This document shows, in pieces, positions 35,337-44,906 of a DNA stretch of 44,906 bases. Source of the DNA: Lysobacteraceae bacterium (lineage in GTDB: Bacteria > Pseudomonadota > Gammaproteobacteria > Xanthomonadales > Xanthomonadaceae); NCBI GenBank assembly GCA_027483045.1, contig JAIXVL010000050.1, forward strand, positions 1 to 44,906, in the 5' to 3' direction. The stretch's first letter is position 1; each line of letters starts with the position of its first letter. The notes under the pieces were generated by a model. The model saw nothing but the letters and a program-made list of their open reading frames with translations, had not been told where the DNA came from and ran no database searches. The translations under genes and the position numbers were made by a program.

Positions 35337-35362
35337 GCGTCGCCACAGGGACGGCGTAGGAT
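35335..35362 (+). promoter_or_regulatory. Candidate promoter of the Ser/Thr kinase gene
   Basis: TTGCGT (35335-35340) and TAGGAT (35357-35362) are separated by 16 bases; TAGGAT is 29 bases before the ATG at 35392. The -35 hexamer overlaps the right arm of the adjoining inverted repeat. Matches are moderate. Confidence 0.3.
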
Positions 35363-35391
35363 TCGCCCATCCCCCTTCACTCCGTGCCGAC

Positions 35392-37287
35392 ATGAAAGAA
35401 CATTTGGGTCACTACGAAATCGTTGCCGAGCTTGGGCGCGGCGGCATGGGCGTGGTCTACAAGGGCTACGAACCGGCGCTTACGCGCTACGTGGCGATTA
35501 AGGAGCTGTCACCGGCTCTGGCGCACGACCACAATCTGGTCGAGCGCTTCTTGCGCGAAGCACGCTCAATGGCTTCGCTCAACGATCCGCACATCATCCA
35601 GGTCTATTTCATCGGTCAAGAGAACAATCAGCCGTTCTTCGCGATGGAGTTCGTGGAAGGCGAGAGCCTTTCGCAACTCATCAAGCGCGAAGGCCGTATT
35701 CCGGCTGCCGATGTTTTGAAGGTGCTTCTGCAAACCGCACGTGGCCTGCAGACCGCCCATGAGCGCGGCGTGATTCACCGCGACATCAAGCCCGCCAACT
35801 TGATGCTCGATTTGCGCGGGCGCATCAAGATTGCCGACTTCGGCATTGCGCTGGCGCGGCAAGAGTTCGACGCCAAGCTCACGGGAACAGGCGAGTTTGT
35901 CGGCACGCCCGGCTACCTCTCGCCGGAGATTTGTTTGGGCAAGCAGGTCGATGCGCGTTCCGACTTGTTCGCCTTGGGCATCGTGATGTTCGAGTGCTTG
36001 AGCGGGCGTCTGCCGTTCTCCGACGAATCGCCGTTGAAGCTGATGCTCGATGTAGTGCAGGCCGAAATCCCTGACATCCGTGAAATCAATCGCGAGGTTG
36101 ATGTCGACACCGCGCGCATTCTCACGCGCTTGGTGGCGAAAGACCCAAGTGATCGTTACCAGAGCGCAGCGGATTTGGTGGCTGAACTCGAGCAGCATCC
36201 ACTGGTGGCCGGCAAGGGCACACAGCTGGGCCTGCAGATTCGCAAGCCTTCCGGTGCGGCCTCCACGATGTATTCGGCACCGCCGACCACACCTACGGCC
36301 AAGCGCAAGCCCACGCCACCGCCGGTGGTGGGTGCCGCTACAGCAGCCGGAGCCGCGCACGCGGAGCCACCGCCGCTTCCTGGTCAGGCGCCACCGCCCG
36401 CACCAGCGCGCGCTGCGGCCACGCCGGCCCGCCCGCACGCCGTGCCGCACAAGCCTTCGAAAGCGCCGTTGATCGTCGCCATCCTTGTGGCCTGTGCATT
36501 GATGGGCACGGCAGTCTTGGGCGGCTTGCTTTACATGGGCGGCGCGTTTGGTGGCGATGAGACCGCCGTTGAAGCCGTCGCCGCAACCGACGGCGCTGCG
36601 ACCTCGACCGACACTGCCGCAACGCCCGCTGTCGAAGATGCAGGAGGCGACACTCCGCCCCCCGCAGACTCGGCGACGACGGCTGTGAAGGGCGGCCCAC
36701 CGCAACCGACCGATGCCGTCACGACCGGTGATTCCGATGGCAACGCGGCGGCAACAGCTGCTGCGGCCGCCGCGGCGCTCGCCGCGTCGAACGAGGCCTT
36801 GGCGGCCGAGGACGACCACAGTGCGCCCGTCGAAAGCGATGGTGGTGTGACACAAAGCGCCTCGCGCACGGCGGTGGAAGAGCGTGCTGGTCCAACGGTT
36901 CGCGAGAAGCGTCGCGCGGCGCGGGCAGCCACCAGCGTGGCTGTGGTCGGCAGCGGTGACCCGGCGATCATTTCTCCCGTGGTGCAGGCGGTCGAAGAGC
37001 GCGCCGCTTCCGCTGGTTGGCAAATCACCGAGAACAGTGGCGAAGCTGATCGCGTGATTCGCGTGAACTTCGAACAGACGGGCACGCAACAACTGCAGTT
37101 CTACGGTCGCTCCACCGAAATGGTCATCGGGCAGCTCAGCGTGCGTGCCTTCGGGCCCGCCGGGCGTGCTTTGGGGCCGGGCTTCCGCTCGCGCATCGAG
37201 TACACCGCGCTCAACGCCGACGCGAAGGCAGAAGAAGCGATTCGCGCTCGCTTGGACGGCGTGGTCGGCAGCCCCGGCGGCGAGTAA
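35392..37287 (+). CDS. Transmembrane serine/threonine protein kinase with unrecognised periplasmic domain
   Basis: A 631-residue Hanks-type kinase. Residues 8-270 form the kinase: glycine loop LGRGGMG (14-20), Lys37 in AIKE, catalytic HRDIKPANL (Asp131, Asn136), DFG (149-151), GTPGYLSPE and RSDLFALG. It appears active. A Pro/Ala-rich juxtamembrane linker (about 285-358) leads to one membrane span (359-383). Outside lies an Ala/Thr/Asp-rich low-complexity stretch to about 505, then a compact domain (about 510-631: SVAVVGSGDPAII, RVIRVNFEQTG, EMVIGQLSVRAFGPAG) that I cannot assign. There are no PASTA repeats. The long open frame upstream of 35392 is non-coding. It diverges from the TRAP lipoprotein gene. 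Confidence 0.92.
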   Translation: MKEHLGHYEIVAELGRGGMGVVYKGYEPALTRYVAIKELSPALAHDHNLVERFLREARSMASLNDPHIIQVYFIGQENNQPFFAMEFVEGESLSQLIKREGRIPAADVLKVLLQTARGLQTAHERGVIHRDIKPANLMLDLRGRIKIADFGIALARQEFDAKLTGTGEFVGTPGYLSPEICLGKQVDARSDLFALGIVMFECLSGRLPFSDESPLKLMLDVVQAEIPDIREINREVDVDTARILTRLVAKDPSDRYQSAADLVAELEQHPLVAGKGTQLGLQIRKPSGAASTMYSAPPTTPTAKRKPTPPPVVGAATAAGAAHAEPPPLPGQAPPPAPARAAATPARPHAVPHKPSKAPLIVAILVACALMGTAVLGGLLYMGGAFGGDETAVEAVAATDGAATSTDTAATPAVEDAGGDTPPPADSATTAVKGGPPQPTDAVTTGDSDGNAAATAAAAAAALAASNEALAAEDDHSAPVESDGGVTQSASRTAVEERAGPTVREKRRAARAATSVAVVGSGDPAIISPVVQAVEERAASAGWQITENSGEADRVIRVNFEQTGTQQLQFYGRSTEMVIGQLSVRAFGPAGRALGPGFRSRIEYTALNADAKAEEAIRARLDGVVGSPGGE

Positions 37288-37310
37288 TCGCTGCGAATCA
37301 TCAATACATC

Positions 37311-37340
37311 CAACGGGCCTTCGGGCCCGTTGTTCTTTCT
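37311..37340 (+). terminator. Rho-independent terminator of the Ser/Thr kinase gene
   Basis: CAACGGGCC (37311-37319) and GGCCCGTTG (37324-37332) form a perfect 9-bp stem closing a TTCG tetraloop, followed by TTCTTTCT. It lies 23 bases after the kinase stop and just before the end of convergent uvrD. The C(UUCG)G form is the same as in the esterase terminator at 13136-13167. Confidence 0.85.
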
Positions 37341-39522
37341 ACGCGGCGGTAAGTGGCGCGTAGGCCAGCACCAACCATTTTGCGCCGCCGCTTTCGAAGT
37401 CGACTTGGACGCGCACATGCGTGCCACTGCCTTCGGCGTCTTTCAGCACACCCACACCGAAGTTGGGATGACGCACGCGCTGCCCGAGCTTGAAGCCTTT
37501 CAGCGGTGTGGCGTCGGCGTACTGCACGACGCGTTCTTCGTTCCAGCCGCCGTGTGCTGAGCCTCGCGACACCTGCACCTTCGGCCGCACTTCGCGCAGA
37601 AGTTCAGCGGGGATTTCGCGCAGGAATCGCGACGGTGTGCCGAGCAAATCGGTGCCGTGCAGACGGCGTGCTTCCGCGTAGGTGATGACCAACTGCGAGC
37701 GCGCACGGGTAATGCCCACGTAGGCCAAGCGACGTTCTTCCTGCAAACGATCGCCCTCGGTGGAACGCACGGAGGGAAACAGACCCTCTTCCACGCCCAC
37801 CATCAGCACCAGCGGAAACTCGAGGCCCTTCGCGGTGTGGATGGTCATCAACTGCACGCAGTCGCTGCCCGCTTCGGCTTGGCCATCGCCCGACTCCAGC
37901 GCGGCATAGCTCAAGAAAGCCACCAGCTCGGGCATGTCCTGATCCACGTCTTCGGTGCGCGCGTAACGGCTGGCCACCGACACCAACTCGTCGAGGTTAT
38001 CCACGCGCGAGTCGAGTTGGTTCTTGCCTTCCTTGGTGTAGTGCTCGCGAAGGCCCGAGCCGGTGATGGCGCGTTCGGTCTTCTCGGCCAAGTCGACATC
38101 GACGGCTTCCACCGCCAGCTTTTCGACAAGTTCCAGAAAGCCGCGAAGTGCATTGCGTGCGCGTGCAGCGAGTGTATTGCCATCGGCCAAGCGAGTAGCG
38201 GCATTCCAAAGCGGCTCTGCACCCTCGTGTGCGGCTCGGCGCACTTCATCCAAGGTGCGATCACCAATGCCACGAGGCGGCGTATTCACTGCGCGCTCGA
38301 ATGCGGCGTCGTCGGCGCGCGAGGCCATCAGGCGCAGATAGGCGAGTGAATCCTTCACTTCCATTCGTTCGAAGAAGCGCTGTCCGCCATACACGCGGTA
38401 GGGCATCTGGCTCTTCAGCAATTCTTCTTCGATGGCGCGTGATTGCGCGTTGCTCCGGTACAACACGGCGCATTCGCTCGCCCTCCCGCCGCGCGCGATG
38501 TGCTGGCGCACGCGCTCGACCACATAACGCGCTTCATCCATCTCGTTGTAAGCGGCGTAGAGATCGATCGCTTCGCCATCGCCCGATTCGGTCCAGAGCT
38601 TCTTCCCCAATCGTTCGGGGTTGTGCGAAATCACTGCATTGGCCGCCGCCAGAATGCGCCCGGTGCTCCGGTAGTTCTGCTCCAGCTTGAGCGTTCGTGC
38701 ACCGGGGTAGTCGGCGAGAACGCGCTGCACGTTCTCTACTTTTGCACCGCGCCAGCCATAAATGGCTTGGTCGTCATCGCCCACGATGAAGACTTGGCCG
38801 CTTTGCCCCGCCAGCAAGCGCACGAAGGCGTATTGGATGGCATTAGTGTCCTGAAATTCGTCGATCAGCAGATGCCGGAAGCGACGCTGGTAGTGCGCGA
38901 GAAGTGCCTGATGATCGCGCAGCGTTTCGTGCGCGCGCAGCAGGATTTCAGCGAAATCAACCAAGCCCGCACGACGGCAGCGCAGCTCGTACTCGGTGTA
39001 CGCGCTGAGCATGGCCTGGCCCATGTAATCGCCGGAGCCTATTTGCAGGTTTTCGGGCCTGCGACCTTCATCCTTCTGCGCATTGATCCACCACACGATT
39101 TGCTTGGGCGGAAAGCGGCTGTCGTCGAGATCGAGGTCAGCGACTACGCGCTTCACCAGCCGCAGTTGGTCATCGGCATCAAGAATCTGGAAGCCTTCGG
39201 GCAACCCCGCCTCTTGCCAATGCAGCCGCAGCAGTCGGTGCGCAATGCCGTGAAAGGTGCCCACCCAAAGCCCGCGCGGATCAACACCGAGAGTGGCCGC
39301 AATGCGGTGGCGCATTTCGTGCGCGGCTTTGTTGGTGAACGTGACCGCGAGCAAGGCATGCAGCGGAACACCTTCAACCTCATGAAGCCAGCCGATGCGC
39401 TGGGTGAGTACACGGGTTTTGCCCGAGCCTGCACCGGCCAATACGAGGTAGTGGCCCGCGGGCGCAGAAACAGCCTCGCGCTGGGCTGGGTTCAGCCCGT
39501 CGAGTAAGTGGGAAACGTCCAT
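37339..39522 (-). CDS. uvrD: DNA helicase II
   Basis: A 727-residue superfamily 1A helicase. The N terminus MDVSHLLDGLNPAQREAV is nearly that of E. coli UvrD. Walker A is AGAGSGKT (Lys35), then TFTNKAAHEM (Ia), DEFQDTN (II), GDDDQAIYGWRGA (III), LEQNYRST (IV), MTIHTAKGLEFP (V) and YVGITRAR (VI). The C-terminal Tudor-like module (GQRVRHPNFGVGVL) binds RNA polymerase in E. coli. It acts in nucleotide excision and mismatch repair. There is no Shine-Dalgarno sequence, but TACAAT lies 6 bases before the ATG. No LexA box was seen. Confidence 0.96.
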   Translation of the reverse strand: MDVSHLLDGLNPAQREAVSAPAGHYLVLAGAGSGKTRVLTQRIGWLHEVEGVPLHALLAVTFTNKAAHEMRHRIAATLGVDPRGLWVGTFHGIAHRLLRLHWQEAGLPEGFQILDADDQLRLVKRVVADLDLDDSRFPPKQIVWWINAQKDEGRRPENLQIGSGDYMGQAMLSAYTEYELRCRRAGLVDFAEILLRAHETLRDHQALLAHYQRRFRHLLIDEFQDTNAIQYAFVRLLAGQSGQVFIVGDDDQAIYGWRGAKVENVQRVLADYPGARTLKLEQNYRSTGRILAAANAVISHNPERLGKKLWTESGDGEAIDLYAAYNEMDEARYVVERVRQHIARGGRASECAVLYRSNAQSRAIEEELLKSQMPYRVYGGQRFFERMEVKDSLAYLRLMASRADDAAFERAVNTPPRGIGDRTLDEVRRAAHEGAEPLWNAATRLADGNTLAARARNALRGFLELVEKLAVEAVDVDLAEKTERAITGSGLREHYTKEGKNQLDSRVDNLDELVSVASRYARTEDVDQDMPELVAFLSYAALESGDGQAEAGSDCVQLMTIHTAKGLEFPLVLMVGVEEGLFPSVRSTEGDRLQEERRLAYVGITRARSQLVITYAEARRLHGTDLLGTPSRFLREIPAELLREVRPKVQVSRGSAHGGWNEERVVQYADATPLKGFKLGQRVRHPNFGVGVLKDAEGSGTHVRVQVDFESGGAKWLVLAYAPLTAA

Positions 39523-39528
39523 GCCCGC

Positions 39529-39534
39529 ATTGTA
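39529..39534 (-). promoter_or_regulatory. Candidate -10 element of uvrD, close to the start codon
   Basis: On the minus strand TACAAT (five of six consensus) is followed by six bases and then the uvrD ATG, which would give a leaderless or nearly leaderless transcript starting at the gene itself. Confidence 0.38.
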
Positions 39535-39558
39535 CGGGCGGCACCGCGACTTGGGCCC

Positions 39559-40860
39559 TTAGGCCTGCTGCAGAACGACGCGGTTGCGGCCTTGTGCCTT
39601 GGCGGCATAGAGCGCGTTGTCGGCGCGGCCCAGCACCGCGTCCTGCGTGTCGTCGGGCATCAACAGGGCAACGCCCACCGAGGTGGCCAAGCGCAAATCA
39701 CGCGGCAAAGAGGCCGGCGGTGGCTCGCCCACGGCGCGACGAAGTCGTTCCGCCACGTTCAAGGCGTCTTCGCGGCTCGCGCCCGGCAGCACGGCCACGA
39801 ACTCTTCGCCGCCATAGCGCGCCAAGGTGTCGATTTCGCGCAGCGCAGCGCGCATGCGCTCGCTTGCCACCTTCAAGGCTTCATCGCCCACGGCATGGCC
39901 GAACTGATCGTTGATGATCTTGAAGTGGTCAAGATCGATGAAGAGCAGGGCGCATGGGCTGCTGCCGCGCTTGTTGCGGCCGATGGCCAAGCCGAGCACT
40001 TCTTCCAGCGCACGGCGATTAAGCAATTGGGTGAGGGGGTCGCGCCGTGCAAGATCTTGCACTTGCTCCATGGCGTCGCCGAGCTGGCGTCCCATCGCGC
40101 GCAAGGAGCCTTGCAGGCGCGCCAGTTCGCGAGTTTCTTCGGGCGATTCGGCTGGGGGCTTGAGATTGCCCGCAGCAACAGCCTCGGCTACTTCTACCGC
40201 GCGATTCACACCCTTCAGAATCGAGGAGCCGATGCGCTGGCCAAGCACCAGCCCCATCAGAAGCGCGACCAAGAGCAAGGCGATGCTCGAAAGCATGGCG
40301 TTGCGAAGCTGTGCATTGCTCCGCTGCACAACAGTCAGGGTGGCCTGTTGTTGGCTATGCCCCAAGTCGTCGAGTAAAGCGGTGAGCGGATCGAAGGCCG
40401 GATACAGGCGCTGCTCGCGGAACGCGCGCACGCCTTGAATGTCGCCCGATGCGAGAAGCTGCTCCAGATCGGCAATGGCCGCATCGGCGCGCGCCATGAC
40501 GGGCTGGATACGCGCAGCAAGTGCGCGCTCCTCGGTGGGCAGCGGGCTGTTGAGGTAGTTCTGCCAGGCGGCTTGGGCTTTCTGCCGGGAGGCCACCACA
40601 ACGCCCAAGCCGTCAATCGCGGCCAACTTGCTGTCGGCGACCTTGTGGGCGGTATCCACGATGGTGATGGCGTAAGCATCCGATACGCCCTTCAGTTCGA
40701 CCAGGGGCACGACGCGGTCGTTGTGAAGGGCATCAATCGTGTCGCGCGACTGCGAGAGCTGAAAGAGCAAAAGCCCAGACGCGAGCGCGCTGATCGCCAA
40801 TAAAACGGCAATCATCAAATACACGCGCCCACGCAAAGTTCCTGGAGAGAAAACGCCCAT
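39559..40860 (-). CDS. Diguanylate cyclase with periplasmic four-helix-type sensor, HAMP and GGDEF domains
   Basis: A 433-residue protein. A first membrane helix (about 13-34) and a second (about 188-208) enclose a helical periplasmic region of roughly 150 residues that looks like a Tar-like four-helix bundle (4HB_MCP). A HAMP linker (about 210-262) follows, then the GGDEF domain from LARRDPLTQLLNRRALEE, with active site GGEEF (350-354), I-site REID (341-344) and IDLDHFKIINDQFGH. It is a predicted active c-di-GMP synthase sensing a periplasmic cue, unrelated in its sensor to the two cyclases at 29230-31326. It lies 36 bases upstream of uvrD and 64 bases downstream of the peptidase gene. Confidence 0.93.
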   Translation of the reverse strand: MGVFSPGTLRGRVYLMIAVLLAISALASGLLLFQLSQSRDTIDALHNDRVVPLVELKGVSDAYAITIVDTAHKVADSKLAAIDGLGVVVASRQKAQAAWQNYLNSPLPTEERALAARIQPVMARADAAIADLEQLLASGDIQGVRAFREQRLYPAFDPLTALLDDLGHSQQQATLTVVQRSNAQLRNAMLSSIALLLVALLMGLVLGQRIGSSILKGVNRAVEVAEAVAAGNLKPPAESPEETRELARLQGSLRAMGRQLGDAMEQVQDLARRDPLTQLLNRRALEEVLGLAIGRNKRGSSPCALLFIDLDHFKIINDQFGHAVGDEALKVASERMRAALREIDTLARYGGEEFVAVLPGASREDALNVAERLRRAVGEPPPASLPRDLRLATSVGVALLMPDDTQDAVLGRADNALYAAKAQGRNRVVLQQA

Positions 40861-40866
40861 TCCGAC

Positions 40867-40872
40867 AGTATC
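40867..40872 (-). promoter_or_regulatory. Candidate -10 element of the HAMP-GGDEF gene, close to the start codon
   Basis: On the minus strand GATACT (four of six consensus) ends exactly six bases before the ATG, the same spacing seen at uvrD and xth. There is no clear ribosome-binding site. Confidence 0.25.
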
Positions 40873-40924
40873 CAGCGGTATGGGCGCTTTGTCCGACCGT
40901 TAAGCCGCTCCAATCACCCGCTCG

Positions 40925-43880
<2,956 letters not shown>

Positions 43881-43910
43881 CACGGTTCCGCCTGAGGCCA
43901 AACCCAGAGC

Positions 43911-44690
43911 TTAGGCCAGATACCCGCCGTCCACCGCCAAGGTGGTGCCGGTCACGTAGCTCGCGGCATCCGACAGCAGGAACAACACTGCCGGTGCGAT
44001 CTCGTCGGGTTGCGCGGCGCGGCCCTGCGGAATCAGCTGGCTCATCAAGCCCATCAGTTTCGGATTGCCGGTCACGGCACTCGCGAACTTGGTGTCGGTC
44101 AGGCCAGGCAGCACGGCATTCACGCGAATCTTGTGCTGCGCCAGCTCTTTAGCGAAGCCTTCGGTCATGTTCACGATGCCGGCCTTGGTCATCGAGTAGA
44201 TGCCTTGGCCGAATGCCGGGCGTTTGGCGTTCACCGAGGCCACATTCACGATGGCGCCGCCGCCACTTTTGGCCATGCGTTTCGCGGCTTGCACGCTGGC
44301 CCAGAAGTAGCCGCGTAGATTCACTTCAACGGTCTTCTCGTAGGCCACCAAGTCCATATCGAGCATGGGGCCGAAGTAGGGATTGGCCGCGGCGTTGTTC
44401 ACCAGCAGCGAGACAGTTCGGCCTTCGGCATCCAGCGCGGTGAACAGCGCTTCGATCGCGGCGGTGTCACCGATGTGCACGGCGCGCGCCTCTGCGCTGC
44501 CGCCGGCTTCGCGAATGGCCGCGGCCACGCTCTCGCAGCCCTCGAGCTTGCGGCTGGTGCAGATCACATGCGCGCCGTGCGCGGCCAGCAACTTGGCAAT
44601 GGATTCGCCAATGCCGCGGGATGCGCCGGTGACCAGCGCGGTACGGCCGCGAAGCGAGAACAGGGCATCGCCCATGGGCACATCACTCAT
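43911..44690 (-). CDS. Short-chain dehydrogenase/reductase
   Basis: A 259-residue classical SDR. Cofactor motif TGASRGIG (21-28), NNAA (98-101), and catalytic Asn124, Ser152, Tyr165 and Lys169 (YSMTK) are all present, followed by IRVNAVLPGLTDTKF and the C-terminal YVTGTTLAVDGGYLA. The Arg47-Lys48 pair after the second strand suggests NADP(H) preference. The substrate is not readable; many close relatives are annotated as 3-oxoacyl-reductase-like or as enzymes next to acyl-CoA genes. GGGAG precedes the ATG. It is divergent from a second SDR gene across 81 bases and probably heads an operon with the GST and DPP IV genes. Confidence 0.93.
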   Translation of the reverse strand: MSDVPMGDALFSLRGRTALVTGASRGIGESIAKLLAAHGAHVICTSRKLEGCESVAAAIREAGGSAEARAVHIGDTAAIEALFTALDAEGRTVSLLVNNAAANPYFGPMLDMDLVAYEKTVEVNLRGYFWASVQAAKRMAKSGGGAIVNVASVNAKRPAFGQGIYSMTKAGIVNMTEGFAKELAQHKIRVNAVLPGLTDTKFASAVTGNPKLMGLMSQLIPQGRAAQPDEIAPAVLFLLSDAASYVTGTTLAVDGGYLA

Positions 44691-44771
44691 CGTTCACTCC
44701 CTGCTGAAGGTGGCTTTTGCGTTAGGCTCGCGAAGCTAACACACCCCACCGTACGGAACCCGAGGCCCCCG

Positions 44772-44906
44772 ATGAGCAGAGAGCGCGTATTGATTACCGG
44801 AGCCGGCAGCGGCCTTGGTTTGGCCCTTGCCGAGCGCTATGCGCGCGATGGTGCGCAGGTACTTTGCGTGGACATCGATGCCGCGCGCGCCGAGGCAGCC
44901 AGCGCC
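44772..44906 (+). CDS. Short-chain dehydrogenase/reductase, N-terminal part; 3' end outside window
   Basis: The first 45 codons of a second SDR: MSRERVLITGAGSGLGLALA, with the cofactor loop TGAGSGLG, followed by AERYARDGAQVLCVDIDAAR. The Asp after the second strand (CVDID) suggests NAD(H) preference, in contrast to the neighbouring SDR. The catalytic residues lie beyond the window. A GAGG-like site precedes the ATG. Confidence 0.88.
   Translation, partial: MSRERVLITGAGSGLGLALAERYARDGAQVLCVDIDAARAEAASA

Noticed and set aside
34975-35391. Extension of the kinase frame by 139 codons into the TRAP lipoprotein gene
   Set aside because: The kinase domain begins at once after the ATG at 35392, and the extension is antisense to a real gene.
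35566-37092. Minus-strand open frame of 508 codons opposite the Ser/Thr kinase
   Set aside because: Arg/Gly/His-rich shadow of the kinase gene with no family match; the sense strand has all kinase motifs and a terminator.
39300-39560. SOS (LexA) control of uvrD
   Set aside because: No CTGT-N8-ACAG box is present near the uvrD start.

Overview
This window is a GC-rich, densely packed chromosomal segment. The gene set is that of a Gram-negative gammaproteobacterium: tatABC, glyQS, tamAB, a bioB-F-H-C operon, uvrD with the MDVSHLLDGLN start, outer-membrane autotransporters, a TonB-dependent receptor and a DPP IV peptidase of Stenotrophomonas/Xanthomonas type. The combination points to Lysobacterales (Xanthomonadales); that placement is inferred from family resemblance, not from a marker gene. 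I see no rRNA, tRNA, CRISPR array, insertion sequence, phage gene or patch of clearly different composition. Nearly every base is accounted for by about 35 protein genes, and no gene-free gap exceeds 300 bases.

Layout: (1) 1-4227: the 3' end of a SYLF-domain gene; tatA-tatB-tatC coupled to an RDD membrane protein; then, on the minus strand, a multi-pass membrane protein and a class I glutamine amidotransferase. (2) 4306-12743: glyQ-glyS followed closely by tamA-tamB. (3) 12772-17525: a small NTF2-like gene, a GDSL esterase autotransporter (type Va) and, divergent from it, a patatin-like phospholipase fused to a BamA-like barrel (type Vd). (4) 17515-21100: ubiA, a TonB-dependent receptor and a convergent comF. 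(5) 21173-25061: bioB-bioF-bioH-bioC. (6) 25071-29223: a SnoaL-like protein and a threonine/serine dehydratase, divergent from pepN. (7) 29230-33311: an apparent minus-strand operon of an alkylsulfatase lipoprotein followed by two paralogous membrane diguanylate cyclases. (8) 33396-37287: xth, an orphan TRAP-type solute-binding lipoprotein with a twin-arginine signal, and a divergent transmembrane Ser/Thr kinase. (9) 37339-44906: on the minus strand uvrD, a third diguanylate cyclase, DPP IV, a Nu-class GST and an SDR, then the start of a divergent second SDR.

The common theme is the cell envelope. TatABC exports folded proteins, and the TRAP lipoprotein in the same window carries a matching signal. 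TamAB inserts outer-membrane proteins and moves lipids. Two surface hydrolases use different type V routes, and three diguanylate cyclases and a transmembrane kinase supply signalling. Most of this is ordinary for the group. The points most worth a second look are the divergent Va/Vd lipase pair, the alkylsulfatase plus twin-cyclase operon, the palindromic divergent promoter between the TRAP lipoprotein and the kinase, the unrecognised periplasmic domain of that kinase, and a recurrent -10-like hexamer placed about 6 bases before several start codons.
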